Shown here one piece after another: positions 1 to 13,341 of a DNA stretch of 64,000 nt. The position numbers and the translations under genes are program-made. The DNA lies in the NCBI GenBank assembly GCA_018389105.1, contig JACATO010000589.1:1352001-1416000 (forward strand), read 5' to 3'. Positions within the stretch are counted from its first letter, which is position 1. Each line of letters starts with the position of its first letter. The notes beneath the pieces are model-generated. The model did not search any database. It saw only the letters and a program-made list of their open reading frames with translations, and was not told where the DNA came from. Source of the DNA: Nautilus pompilius. Lineage: Eukaryota > Mollusca > Cephalopoda > Nautilida > Nautilidae.

Positions 1-2372
1 TTTTTTTTTAATTTCTCAATAACAGAAGGAATGAGCTTCGTGCTGTAGCAGATGCGATGTTCTGCTTATTTATAAATAATTGTTGGGTGCACAAGAAAGA
101 ATACATGTTGTTATGTTGTTTACGGAAGTTAAAGGATTATTTCTGATTTTCTAACCCCCTTTTGAGTGGTAATACAGCTGTCTAATGAACCTATGTTTCG
201 TAATTATTAACCATGTAGTCATAATGAGAGTTTTTAGAAGGTAGGTTCATTAGTTAGTTGTATTAATAGTAAGTAATAAGGCGTTTGTAAAAGCCGGAAC
301 TAACATAATGACTTACTTTGAATGTACACTCTTTTCTGTTTCCATCGCTGCAATTTTTAGTTTTTTCTCTTATGAATCTTAATAGTGGAAAACATAGTAC
401 TGATTTAAATCCTGTACAAGCAAAACTGATTTATAATATTACATTAAGTAGAATAGTAGCAGAAGTATTTAAAAAAAAAAACTCTTTAAATATTTAACCA
501 AGAAAATGCATCGTATTACAAATTAATTATGTGGAACTAGGTGATTTAAAATATATCTGAAAAAGCCATCAACCTTGCCACTACTTGGTTTAGTACAAAT
601 ATATAAATATTTACCTTTTTTAAATACTGATTATAAGATTTTAATAATAAACTGTCTTTGGTGTAATAATGATTTAGGCATGTACCATAACTGAAGTTTA
701 ATAATGATAATAGTACAAAAGTTATTTAGGACAGTTTTTTGTTCTTCAGCAGTATGGAGTCGATTCGATAAGAATAATAAAAAAATACAGTGTGACGCAA
801 AAGAAAGGTGGTATTCTGGTCGACAACATCAGCGGACTGGGCATAAGCAGCGAACGAAAATGTTCTGCAGACTGATCCACGCCAGTCTTGTAAAGTTTGG
901 TTCTCAGGTAAGGAACGCCAGCCATCACATGAACAGAATTTTATGCTGATTGCTGAATTCCAAAAGAGAGAAAACAAAAACGAAATCGCTGAAACAAATA
1001 TAAACTCTGCGTAATTACTCACATAGGAAAGACACTACTTCGTAAACAGATACCTAAACCTGATTTCACGGAGCCAACGTCCACAGAGTTGGTGAACCTT
1101 TGCGAAACTCTGTTTCACCCTTCCACACAGAACCGACCGAAGGCAGCGCATATTTTGCGGGCATAAGTGCACTGGAGGGGAGAGAGAGAGAGCGTGCCAT
1201 CCTCTTTAATATGTTCGGGGCCTGGTAGCTGTTACTTTTGCGATGGAGTTAACCTATTATCGTCAGTGTCAGAAAAACCAGACGAGCGTACCCGATGGTA
1301 ATCCACGCAGAGACTAAGAACAACATATTCCCGGTTTGTCTGGATTCGAAGCGCGGTCACTCTAATAGAGAATAAACGAGCTGCCAGCTAAACTAAACTG
1401 TCGTTTTGCATTAGAGGCAGCAAGAATTCTTCACAAAACCAATTTTGCTGTTTTTCACTCCACCTGCTCTACGCGGTGATTTCTACATAAAAGAATCCTA
1501 CAAGGACTTATTCATACAACACAGTGAGCGCGTTTGTATGCGTTCATTCCAGGCTGAGAACGATTATTTTAGACGGGCTCATCGCCAATTCTCTCGTCTC
1601 TATAACAACCTACGTAAACTAAAGCAAACTAAACTGTCTTTATCCGATAATTTGTTTTCAGGTATGCGAATTATCTCTGCTCAAGATAAATGGAGTATTG
1701 ACGAAATAAGCCAATTTTGGTTCTAAAGATATTTAAAGATTATGTCTGCACAGTAGTAATCTGCCTGAATGGAATTAAATGTATTGTTTCCACTGTACAA
1801 TCACTTGGGGACCTATTAGAGTGAATGGATATGTACCGGAGACAGGTAATTTCCACCGTCAGGTTTTGTGCTGAAGGTGTCTGAAGCGGCACCTGTGTTC
1901 AGATTTTCGGCTCGTGATTTATGTTTAGTGTTCCTGATTTCTAAGATAGTTTAGATCTCCTTGTCCAGATTGGTTGACTAAATGCGAATTGCAAAACCAT
2001 AGTTAAATTTACTGGTGACATTAGTTAATTCTGTAACGATCGGGTAAAAGTGGTGGTGGGGGGTGGAGGAAGAAAGAAAATGTTTTAATTCAATGTACAA
2101 TTAAGCTTCATTACTGGCAAAGCGCGTGAGCTTACTTAGTTTCAATTACCGACGGTGTCAAAATTGGGAAAGATGATGTTTACTTATTTGAAAGAAACAG
2201 CTGGAAAAAGAAACTATTAAATGTTTTTAAATAATTAATTATTTTTGTTACGTAGGAACACGCTGATGCAGGGATATCGACGGTTATTCTGACAAACAAT
2301 AACGGGAGAGAGTTCATGTTTTAATGGGTGTAGAACGTGTGACTGCCAGATTGCAATTCTGAAGTCGGAATT
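1..2372. other. Intergenic, no gene seen
   Basis: A/T-rich DNA with poly-A and poly-T runs and a short GA run near 1179-1193. The longest open stretch (1445-1726, +, 93 codons) has no motif I recognise, no credible splice context and only chance-level length. I see no RNA gene or transposon motif here. Confidence 0.6.
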
Positions 2373-2450
2373 GACCAAGCAAGTCAGGATTTTTAGTTAC
2401 AGAAAAATGTCATTGTCAGTCACTGTTTATTAATAAATGAAGCGCATCGA
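2373..2450 (+). repeat. Left terminal inverted repeat of copy A
   Basis: Contains TTTTAGTTACAGAAA at 2391-2405, matched perfectly in inverted orientation at 3330-3344. Further in, the sequence around 2430-2455 (AATGAAGCGCATC) loosely parallels the TAATTTGAGGGCGCTGA block of copy B's left TIR. Confidence 0.55.
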
Positions 2451-2560
2451 AAAATTGCAAAACGTAAATCTATTTCACTATATAAACACATTGCATATTG
2501 TACAGTAACTGTTATCCATAAGCTCAAACACGTGTATAAAGTATACATGAACTGTTTAGA

Positions 2561-3240
2561 GTTTACGCTTGTGAATAGCAGTGGTCTGTCTCTGAAGGAA
2601 CCAACAGTAGTCCCCCATCATGTTGGAGTTGAATTTCCCCTGATAGCGGGTCTCTCCATTGCCTTCACCTGCTGGCGGAACCTCTCACCACGCTCATCGC
2701 CCACAGCACCGAGGTTGGCTGGGAAGAAATCCAACTGTGGATGAAGAAAATGCAACTTCAGCGACATACGGCAGCCCATTTCTTCAAAGGTTTTTATCAT
2801 GTCTTGAACCAACTCGGAAAAGTTGTCTGCTTTGTGGTTCCCAAGTAAATTGTGGGCTACCAGTCTGAGAGCCTCCCACGCCGCCAGTTCCAGTGGGTAG
2901 GGCCTCGAATGGATCGGAAAATTAATCGTAAATTTGTGGTCCGACAAATATTCCAGCCTTCAACTTGTCATCAGTTAAAATCGCTCCAGATTTTTATTTC
3001 TGATAAAGGGATCCCACACCTTCAACACTCATTACCCTTACAAAGCTCTTCACTAGGCCAAGTTTTATATGCAGTGATGTAGGAAATATTCTTTGCGGAC
3101 GTACCAGTGGCAAATGTTGCACACTGAATTTTCCTGGTGTATGGTCCGTTCTTAATCGCTATTTTAAAAATCTTATTGTGATTTGCATCACCTCAGCTAT
3201 TACCACAATCACAAGAAGCACGTGTGTGTACAGGTATGCA
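2561..3240 (-). pseudogene. Decayed C-terminal part of uncharacterised arthropod repeat-protein family (copy A)
   Basis: Reading down the minus strand from about 3240, the family's blocks appear in order in shifting frames. First comes a broken CFLCLWDS-type zinc-knuckle segment (about 3190-3222) with in-frame stops. Then follow SLHIKLGLVKSFV (about 3030-3070), KLKAGIFVGPQI (about 2940-2980), LLGNHKADNFSELVQDM, SLKLHFLHPQLDFFPANLG and GERFRQQVKAMER (2660-2850). A one-base shift near 2660 then leads to RYQGKFNSNMMGDYCW and a stop near 2561. The longest open part is 2618-2947 (109 codons). Compared with copy B, SDEQGERFHQ has become GDERGERFRQ, so the putative catalytic segment is altered. It is clearly non-functional. 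Confidence 0.75.
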
Positions 3241-3289
3241 GGCAACCACGTGGTTCTTCCGCGTAGCCTGCTGTGTGTACACAGTACTA

Positions 3290-3361
3290 AAATGAACCCT
3301 CAAAATAATTAACATTAGATTTTCATTTATTTCTGTAACTAAAAGTACTTACGTGTTGGGT
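3290..3361 (-). repeat. Right terminal inverted repeat of copy A
   Basis: Reverse complement of the left end: TTTTAGTTACAGAAA reads on the minus strand from 3344 to 3330, preceded by an AACCCAACAC-type outer end and followed by TTAATTATTTTGAGGG. This lines up with the right TIR of copy B (AACCCAACA, then TTAACTAATTTTGAGG). Confidence 0.55.
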
Positions 3362-6300
3362 TAATTCTGATTTCAGATTCTAAAACAGCATATTCGAATT
3401 AGTTTAAGAGACATACCTCTAGCAAATCGGTTGTTGTCCAGTGCTATCTATGAATCTATGAATACGAGGATATTTTATTTAAATAACATTATGGATTAAA
3501 AATTAAATGAAACATACAAGACAACAACACAGACGAAGCTCAGTCTAACTGCAGATATTTCAGTTTACCTCCTATTTCCCGAATTAAAAATTAAAACGAG
3601 TAAAACTGTAAACAGCAGACGGAGATTGATTATTTAAAACTTGTGTTAAACGTGTAATAGTTTTCTTGATTATTAGTTAAGCAGCCATAGAGCTGGATAA
3701 ATCTGGTCTTGATTAGTTATTGATTACTGTCGATCTATAAAATTGCTACATTTCCGAATCCTATCCACAGGCTGTTGTTTTTGTTTGAAAGAAAATTAAA
3801 CTAGATCATTTAACTTTACTGAGTTTCGTTGTAAACAGCAGAATAATTCTTATTCCGTTTTTATTATTTTATTAATAAAAATTTTAACAAAAAAGCTAAA
3901 AAAAAATTTGGCGACCTCAAACATACAGAGGAGAAAACTGAACTCAGGTAACTAAAAAATTATTTTAGCAAGCATGACGACATATTGCAATAAACGTAAG
4001 TTTCAGGGTGTAGGTTTAGAGATTAGACCTAATATTATTTTGGCAGTGGCAGTTGTACATTCGTTTGTGTGCTGGACTGCAAAGATCTGGATATCGAGCT
4101 TGAATCTCGTGTGAAAGAATTGGTTAGGCAAACTTTACTGCCAGGAGGGAGAGTTTGGAGCGATGTGACGTCATCTCGTGACAAGACTTATATTGTCTTG
4201 TAGTTGGCACCAATTGCAATTGATTGCTTACACATAATATCCCAACTACCATGAATACATGTGAATAATCCCAGAAAATGTAGTTTCTTGTATACAAATT
4301 ATAGGTGATAGAAGAAACTTCGACTGCCGCACATTTAAACAAATTAAAATAATTTCAAGGCTCTTCTCTTGCTGGAAGAATTGGCGTAGAAGATCTGCGG
4401 GCAGGTAGGTATCTTTTAACTAGCTCGCACCTTAGTGCCTGCTCAAGCGTCTACAACCGTATCCAGGTAACAAGCTTGGTCATGAAGAACGACTCTAAGT
4501 CACTCAAATGATACATCCTATACTCTCGTCATCCGCTGAAACAAAAAAAGAAATGAAGGAGTTAGAGATAGATATGTATGATCGGGTCAAGTTTCTGCGC
4601 TTACAATCTACGTTCCGAGCATCTATTCTCGCTGACCATAACAATGATTCCCAGGTACATAATCTTTATGCACCCGGATATTATTGGCCTGAAATGAAAC
4701 GAGGATCAACGAGCAAATGGAGCAAAACTTGCGTTGACCATGTTCAGAGAAATTTAATTTTCGCGGTAAGTTCCAGGGAAAGAAAGGCTCTCCTCTGGTT
4801 CGGCATGTAAAAGATTTTGTGAAGTGTGAAGTTTACTGTACAACTACATTTTTAACGCAAAATATTTTTGGTTTAAAAAGCTAAGGGAGAGAGATATAAG
4901 TAATTTTGCCCTCCTCTAGGGAGGCAGATCAGAGAAATAATCCATCTTGCCAGGCCTTTTTCTTACGACAATGGTAACGTTTTCTGATAGCTAACCGTCA
5001 TAATCACGCGCGAAGTCAAACGTAACTGGATGGACGTATCTACAGAATACCGAAAAGTGACATTTAATTTTGAAAATGCTTAATTAAATGAGCGATATTT
5101 TGGTTCGTGAGCCTTATTCAAATATTTAATTGACCGAATATTGCAATGGAAGACAATAATAATAATAATAATAATTTTTTTTTAAATCGGCAAAACGGAC
5201 GTTTGTACGAAGTCGGGGAGATCTCTCGGGCTCGCCCGTTTTCGCCCAGAGCCCCGACGGACGGGGAAACTGCCTGCAATAAGCACTGACACAAACGTAA
5301 GAAATTAGCGTAGGCGCCGGTACGATTTAGTAGGAGAAACAACTGTACTTTTTTAATCAGTTTGTTTGATGCCCTATGAATTAGCTTTTAAGAGGCTGAC
5401 TTTTCTAGCAGAAGCACCGGACGAGTCACAGTTGCGACTGCTTTGCGACGGTTCTCCCTCAGCAGTAATCAGGCAAGCTGTGGATTCCCCCCTGCCCCTT
5501 CCTGGACCGACTCCATTGCGGTCGTGTCAGACGGCAGACAGTCGTCAGCCATAACACCTTTCAGCCGCTCCAGCCCTGCCTGGGTTTTATAACCAAGTCT
5601 TAATTGAAATTGTGTTGAGCAACCCGGCGAAAAGTTGGATAGATTAATCATAAAAAAAGAGGAAATTAGCTGTCATTATTAAGAGGATCTCCTCTTTATC
5701 AACTTCGTAATTGCTTTATCTCGACGAGTGGGTAACTTCCTTCAGCCCCCTCCAACCAAAGCATCTGTCGAAATCCAGCCTTTAAAACCCGATATTATTA
5801 GTTTGTAAGTTATGAGAAAATTCACTAAATCCAATTTTCTCCGCTAATCAAACAAAATCACTACAACTGATTCCATTTCTGTCACCGCGTCGCAGCCATG
5901 CGCGTCACCACAGCATTCAAATATTTAAAATTTTCTAAGATATTATCTCAATTTTACAGCCGGCTACTAATTTCCGTTTAGCCACATCTTCAGCAAGCCG
6001 CTTGTTTGTTCCTGGAAATCCAACCTGCGACATAGCCGATTTACCCCACTCTCTTTTTCTTCAAGTTATCCAAAATTACTACTATTTTCACTACAACGAT
6101 ATTTTCATCCCCCCTTGCCTCTAATTTTAAGAAACTGTCCACAACCATAAAAAGTTAAATCAGTGTAAATTAGCCTGACTGTAGTTTTTTTTTTGCCGGA
6201 TTTTAAACTGCTGTAAAAGACGCCAAAGAAACCTAAAATCTAAACAATCTGTAAACAAGCTGTTTGCTTTCGGCTGGAACAGAAGCAAAAACCATGCTGA

Positions 6301-7017
6301 GAAAAGGCGCTAGTTAGCCTAAATAAGCTCACCGGATTCTATTTTTAATATTTTGAAATAAATAACATATACAGCATTTATGAAAGTAAAGAAAAGAATC
6401 CCGTTTATGATCTTAATCATCAGTGATGCAAGTCACTGCAAGACGTTAGACCAGAGACCGTCTTCATAGCAGCGCCATTGTAAGTAAATACTCTTTCTTG
6501 TATCTCGTGAGTATCTTCAGATAGAAGAAAATCTCAATTGCACACATAAAATTACGTCTTAATAGAACAAGACGTTTCTGTCAAGCTTTAAACATACACG
6601 ATACAGTGAAATATGGGTGTTATGCTTATGGGAATTTTATATTAGAACAAAATATGAAAATTAAATATAAAAAAAATTAATTTATACATTTATTTGTATT
6701 TACTATCGGAAGTATTCACCATTCGGGTCTCAGGAAATTGCATTGCGTCTTTTTGTGCTTATTTATTCATTATTGATTAATTCATCATAATATCTGATAA
6801 TGCGCTTTATTGGGAAATGTATTTTTATTATTGATTTTTTTTTCAAGTGATTCATATGAAAATTGTTTCAATTTACAAATTTAGCAAGAAATATTAAAAG
6901 AGGTTTTATCGCACCTATCGTGCAATGCCACTGTCCATACTTTCTTACTGATTTAGCTATTAAAGGACGATTTTTACAGTGAGAACGCCTTTAAAAGCTG
7001 ACCTGACCACAGAGCCT

Positions 7018-7114
<97 letters not shown>

Positions 7115-10100
7115 TTCTCATTTGTCAATAGAAGCACTACACTAAAAGAGAACAATTCTACACTGAAAGTATTGCATATAAGATGGCAGAGATATAAACT
7201 TCTAAATGGTTAATCAGCCTTAATAGGAAAAAGAAAGCAATTCTAAAAAAAATTACAGCGGATCACCAAAATCTGAATTACAAAATGATGCATGGAAATA
7301 GACGGACTAACAAGAGCCACGCACTTGCTGCTGAAAATGGTATAATCAGGAAATCGTCGGTTTACATTGGCGCCGTCACTTACAACCTTGGAGCAATGAT
7401 GGAGCTGTAATACTCATCTCAGAATAATAAAAAGAGAACTAGAAAGTTTTTAAAATATGGCTTCTGCCTTATATTTTATTATTTTATGTGCATTTAAACT
7501 TATATTAAAAAATCATGATTATGAGTTTATAAAGACCAACTCTATATATTATTATTATTATTTATATCTTCAAAATTATAAGCCTAAGCAGATGATAGTA
7601 TTTTCATGTAAATGTGAATGCTAATATGTCATTACAAGAGATTGATTAGTAGGCACCAGCAGTTTTTAGAAATTAATAACTATTGTGTCAGACACGGTAA
7701 ACATTGCTACCCGACAACATTACACATGTATCCTAGATATGTAATGCCTATCGTTAATCCATATAAAATGAATTTACTTTACTATCTAACATAGTCAACC
7801 GATTTATCTTGCTAGCAAACCCGAATCGTACCAGACTTGTGGTACAGTCAATTACTTTTGCAGTGACGCATAAGGGGAAAACTTCGTCAGTTAGCAGCTC
7901 GCAATACATGCGCGACGGAACAGCTTTAATACAGGCATACATAAACTTACTAAGGGTCGAGTTAAATTTACTACTTGAAGTATAGTCAGTAGGAGGACAG
8001 ATGGTGAATAATAAAACCTTTAAACTTTTTCTTTCATTTTTGGTAATTATTTAATTCCTAATTCTAGCTTAGTAATTTTGTAACATATTTATATTTTCCA
8101 TGAAATGTTTCTTCAATTGGTATTTTTTTTATTGAAAATACCTATTTTGAAGATAACTTTAGAAAAACAAACAGAAAAACTTTCAAGCGAACGTACTGGC
8201 GCAAGTTATTTTATTTTTATAAACGGCAAACCAGATTTCTAAATTTTATTGACAAGAATCGCCAGTTCTGAGAGAATCGAATCAGTGCTAGATTGTTGGA
8301 ATTTCTTTGTGTGTCTGGCTAACGAGAAGGGCTCGACAAAAGTATTTATGATATTACCCATTCAGCGAAGCTCGCATGTAACTCGGAGATGGAGACATGG
8401 TGTCCACTGCGCAAAGCGAAAATCTGTCCAATTTTTTGACATCGCTTACCGGAAAATCCTTCTCCAGAAAGTATCTTCCAGAACCTTCAGCGTGATTTAG
8501 TCAACAGCACAGGCAAAATGAATGAAAAACCTGCCACAATACTGTAAATTAAGAAAGGAAAAAAAATAACCGGTATCACGCAAAAGTCAATAAAATAAAC
8601 ATATTTTAGGCTGATTTTGTCTGTGATGCCTTCTTAGGCGAGAAAAATTATTCTGTTGAATACCAAATATTTATGCATGACATTTGTTTTTTAACAGTTC
8701 GGCGAATTTATACGGAAACCGTAATCACCATTGATGCCTTTTTTTTGCTTTGGCACATAGAACCTTTCAAATACTTCTCACTTTAGCAGATGATTAAAAC
8801 AAGGACGAGTTGCTGAACGTGCCTCAACAAGTCTTGGTCTCTGTGGAGACCAGCAGCGCTGGGCGTGCAAGAGTTCACCCGCAGTGGATAATTAAATGCC
8901 TGTCATGTATTCTCTAGTTAAAAGAATAGGCTGGAAGTATGTCGGAAGTAGTGACGGGAGTCAGGGCCAGTTCTTGAGGTCTTTATATAAATCTCTTGGA
9001 TGGGAGCATATCGCTGAGCCAACCCTACAAAGGGAAAGTTATCACGAAGGTGAAGCCAGATTGGGAGTCCATTGATAAGTTTATCATGTAAAGAAACATG
9101 CAATGCTGTACATCTTGATGAATGGTAATCTTCTGATACCTTTCACTAGGCATGATGACCAAAAACCACATGATTTAATGAACCTTTTTTTAAAAAAAAA
9201 ATCACGTTAAAATTCATATTTAATGTATTTTAATCTCTGTTAATTAGTGGATTCACAAATCTATATTTAAAATTTGAAGACTTTATAAACCGAAACCTTC
9301 AAAGAAGTCCAACTGCTACAAGCGTTCAATGACCCACAAAACTTTGTTCTATTTTTTGATTCGGTTTTGAAAGTTTGGATGAAGTAATTAACCACAGAGA
9401 TAATATAAATTATTTCGTAAATACTCTACAATTTTCAATGATTTTTTCCCATTTATTTTTCACCGAAAATGGGCCGATATATAGCTTTAGTGTCTTAAAT
9501 TTAATTATTTAACATTAAAAAAACGTTTATTTATTTAACAGATTATTAAAACCCAAAAAGAAAACAAACTCTTTAATTATATTAATAAAACACAAGGTAT
9601 TAGCAAAACTTTACAAGTTTATCAGGAAATTGTAGCTTTAACGAAGATGGCTGGCTGTGATTTTTGTCTTATTTCGTATTTAATTTTCTAATTCTTATTC
9701 TCATTACATGTCTGTCAACTTATCTTAGAAATATTACTTTTGTTAAGAAATATTCACTGATCAAAGAAATAAAGAGCTTTCGTGATATGAATTATACAGA
9801 TTCATTGAGGATAAAGCACCTGTCTCTAATTCAAATTTGACCATAAAGTTTGACGTATAAAGTTTACTTTGTCGATGCATTTATTGGCGTCAGAATGACT
9901 ACAATGAACCATTGTCTTCGCATCTTCAAATTACATTAACGTTAGTACCGTGTATAGAGACAGCCAGCCAGCCACCCATGGGTCGTACCACAGCACTGAT
10001 GCTATGTCTGAGGCTATTCGCCAGACGTCTGACTCAGTCTCGCAGCAGTGCATCTCATTCTTCTGTCTGGGCTCCTCAGAGACCGTGTTTCTGTCCAACA

Positions 10101-10404
10101 GAGTTACAGAGCTCACGTGGGACGTGTCCTGTGTGCTTTATGTCTGGAAACCACCCAGGCCATGGTTAAAGATTGCCTGTTCTTCCATTTTAGGTGATTT
10201 ACTACTATCCTGAACGATTCGTCTCTAACCATTACCGTCCGTAATGGAAGCCTGACCACCATCACCTTGTACAAGCGCTATAAAAACAAGTCTAATGACC
10301 TCATCCGCAATTTGCTAACTTACTACAGCTCCACCCCCAAAAAATCAGCTCACTCTCCTAGTCACGCGCAGACCAGTACATCGCCACCCTTAATTTGCAT
10401 CGTT
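3362..10404. other. Intergenic, no gene seen
   Basis: Long A/T-rich stretch with a TAA microsatellite at 7020-7114 and an AAT run near 5157-5177. A short GC-richer patch lies at about 5190-5290 (rich in CG) and another at about 9950-10170, both without a recognisable gene. Open stretches such as 4508-4810 (+, 100 codons) and 8249-8500 (+) show no family motif. The 9.9-10.4 kb patch may be flanking or internal sequence of the Tc1-like relic next to it, but I could not show this. Confidence 0.5.
7020..7114. repeat. (TAA)n microsatellite
   Basis: About 31 uninterrupted TAA units, the longest pure trinucleotide array in the window. Confidence 0.98.
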
Positions 10405-10860
10405 TTAAGACACTACAGTCGGCAATTCGTTCGTTGTAAGTTTTCTCTCAGCGGGTAAACGACCACGAGAAAAGTAGAGGTTGGTTTCATTCTTATCAGA
10501 GAAGAGAACCATTCTCCACCCTGCCAGTGAGTTCCAGCCCACCCCAGTCTCTTCCGACCCTGTATCTGGCGTGTAGATCATCATCGAAGCCTTCTCCCGT
10601 TGTGCGCAGCCTGGTCTAAGATGCGGGTCCCATAGATCTGCTGAAATTCTTCCTAGCTGGAACATGCCGAAAGATCGCAGCTATTTTAGACCAGATAAGT
10701 GATGTTAACGGTTTTCACGTGGATCAGCGCTGCTGTGGCGCACCGTGCCGGGTGTTTCACGAAATGAACCGTTTCTCTATATATCTGCCAAAACCCAGCT
10801 GCTAACAGTTTGTTACGCTACGTTAAGCAGCTACATCTGTCTATCTCTTTCAGTCCAGGC
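10405..10860 (-). pseudogene. Probable Tc1/mariner-like transposase relic
   Basis: On the minus strand an open stretch (10405-10665) contains WRMVLFSDKNETNLYFSRGR. This resembles the W-x-x-VLFSDESRF block around the first catalytic Asp of Tc1-type transposases. Upstream of it is ADLWDPHLRPG, which fits the RRP-x-x-GP-x-L spacer. Further upstream in broken frame (about 10855 down to 10715), ERDRQM followed by TPGTVRHSSAD resembles the N-terminal DNA-binding part. I could not find the DNAPPH or DLNPIEH blocks downstream, nor TIRs, so the 3' half may be lost. Similarity is from memory and only moderate. Confidence 0.42.
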
Positions 10861-11469
10861 CGTAGAGCTGGCCACATATCTGCTCACGTAAGTCGTCGTC
10901 GAATCGCTATACTTTCGATGTTTAATAAATTCATTATGTGAGAATTTGTAAAACGTTGGTTAGTCAGTTTGGGTTTTGTCACGCAGAATTAGAATCGTTG
11001 GCAGTGGTGTTTTTTGCGAGTACTCTCCACTTGACTAAGAAGGACTATCGCAGGACTCAAGCTTCGGTTTGAAAAAAATTCGAAGAATCACACAAAATCT
11101 ACCATAATGGCTAAGATACCTATATATTCGTACATGAGGCCTCACACAAAATATCACTACTTGTATTTTATTTTTCTACCGTATTTCAGAATTGATAAAA
11201 TGGTAATGCTCAGTTTTGAAGAGTAGCAAAAAACTCCGCTCCAGTGGGAAAACTGCTCCTTTAAAGCTTAAAACATGCTGCCCTTGCTCATTCAGTTGAC
11301 ATTCCAACTTATTTGACTCGTACTTTATTGGTCACAAGCTAAAGTTATTTTGATAATTTGAGTTTGGAAATATATTCGTATAAAAATGATATTAGTACGA
11401 GCAGGAAAGAGGGAAGAAAGGGTACCAACCGTATATCTTTTTTTTTTTTAAACAAAGATAACTGATAGG

Positions 11470-11650
11470 TCTGTTATTTTAATGGTCATACCTTGAAGTC
11501 GACTCGGTTTACCGTACCTGCTTGACACTGCATCTTTTAGCTCTTCCTTACCAGCCGGTCGGTGGGTCTTCTCCGGATACTCCGCTTTCCTCTCACATCT
11601 AAAACTAAGAAGTTTAATAGGCACTCTCGTCGAAGTTTGTTTCGTTAAAA
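11470..11650 (+). repeat. SINE-like fragment, C/T-rich central domain
   Basis: The segment 11541-11615 reads CTTCCTTACCAGCCGG, then CTTCTCCGGATACTCCG, then CTCACATCTAAAACTAAG. The same ordered blocks occur at about 21080-21170 and 23355-23430. A tRNA-like head is not clear in this copy; the stretch at 11490-11520 may be a degraded B box. The shared tail blocks define one dispersed family in the window. Confidence 0.55.
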
Positions 11651-13300
11651 AAAAGTGCTGGCACACTTAGCGTCAAAGTCGCCATCTTGGAAGGAATTGG
11701 CGGTCCACCAAGTATCGTGCTGTTCTTGCCCCAAGATGCGACCCTAAAGCTATTCGTGTCTCATTGTCTCTTAGGACTCATAGCGAGCTGCGCGGCTTAT
11801 AGAAAAACAGGTAGAACTTGAAGTAGCGAGGCGAAGGAAATAATCCAAAGTTAGGAATAAAAAAATTACCACCAGTTAAAAGAAGTAATTGCACGACCTT
11901 AGAAAACAGCAAAAATATGCGTGTGAGGTTTGTAAATCAGAGAGAATCTATGAACAAGAGACATAACAATAATATGATTTCAGAAAGTCAATAAATAGAG
12001 AAAATAAGCATAAGATAAACAGTAAGCAGAAACTAAGATATTAGCTACCTGCAGAAAATCGACAAATGCTTAAAATACATGTCATTAACTCGGTCGAGCT
12101 TTCTTTATATGTTGTAATCAGTGGAGAAGATTCATTGATAGAAACATATTATGTTCTAGAATCTCATAATTGCAGAATAAGAGTGCCCAGTAGCAAAAGA
12201 ATTCCCATTAATGGAAATTATTTTCCAGTCCTTAGTTACCAGACTTGTATATATATTGGCTCACGCAAGCCTTCTTAAGCAAGAACCATTTCATGTGACC
12301 ATCTGAAGTGCCCATCTTAAACACTAAATCCTTGGAGTGCGCTGATGGCTGCTAAAAGGAACTGTTTATTTTCATATCTCTTACCGTCGTTTCGATGTAT
12401 GTACTAGAAAGCATGTTAGTCAAGGTTAAATTTCTCATTTGACTGGCAACTTTCAGTTGGTACGAGAACACCGCATTTGACGTGATCCGACACTATTGGT
12501 ACTAGATAGACGAATTGCTTTCTTAGTATTTGTGACGTATGGAGGTGTGTAGCTACATAATCTTTACAATTGTTATCACGGATAAACATGATATCCATCG
12601 TTGATCTTTTCTGCAGAGTGAATTTTTTTTTTTCCCCAACATCACTGAAATGTTTCGGAACTATAAGTAGCAGCTGTGCAAAAGTGTTCATCAAGGAGTC
12701 GATTTTCCCTAAATGGTGGGAGATTGTAGCAAAAGCTTTCGCGTTTTTTATTTCCATGGCAACAACTTTAATAACCACCCTCAGAGTTTACTTCCGTGGC
12801 TGTATAAAAACTAAAGTTTGTCGGCTAACAAAAACAAAATGGTAGAATTTTAGGCGTTACGTATCTTTAGCTTTGATGGTCATGGGTTGATCGCACGAGT
12901 GCGTATTTATTCGTATGTAAAAATAAATAACGATTAGCTATATTTCTATAGAAATAGAATTTACATCAGCCGTAACACAATCCAGATTTAGAAACAGTAG
13001 ACTGTCTACAGAATCTTATTAGTGCTGCTAATTTTAAAAAAAATGATCATAAGGTTTGGAGCTTTTTCGAAATCAAAATCAAGAATATCCTCGAAGACAA
13101 AAACCAAACTTCAAACATTTTATTGTTTTCCAGTGTATAATCACAAATAAATGATGTAGCAAAATTTATTTTTCATGAGATTTTGGAATATAAATTGTTT
13201 AATATTAATAAATTTAAAATGGCTGATTGTTTATACATGGATATTTGGTATATAATGTATCACAAGAATATTTACAATTTATTTGATACGATTTTTAAAG

Positions 13301-13341
13301 TATTATTATTATTATTGTTATTATTATTATTATTATTATTT
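13301..13341. repeat. (TTA)n microsatellite
   Basis: About 13 TTA/ATT units with one interruption (TTG). Confidence 0.95.

Larger units (their letters stand above)
2373..3361 (-). mobile_element. TIR element carrying uncharacterised DDE-like protein family, copy A (old)
   Basis: About 1 kb unit. Its ends are inverted relative to each other: TTTTAGTTACAGAAA occurs at 2391-2405 and its exact reverse complement at 3330-3344, each about 15 bases inside a CCAA-type end (near 2375 and 3359). Between them on the minus strand lies a decayed coding region of the same family as copy B at 62388-63736. The TIRs of A and B also resemble each other weakly: an AACCCAACA-type outer end, then a block around TAATTTTGAGG. 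Several frameshifts and stops show it is older than copy B. The ends are my estimate, and no target-site duplication was recognised. Confidence 0.6.

Noticed and set aside
4580..4615. Sequence resembling the inner TIR of copy B (GTCAAGTTTCTG...)
   Set aside because: Similarity covers only about 12 bases without the flanking blocks, so it is probably chance.
12416..12778. 120-codon open stretch on the minus strand
   Set aside because: No family motif, overlaps an equally long open stretch on the other strand, and a length expected a few times by chance in 64 kb of this composition.
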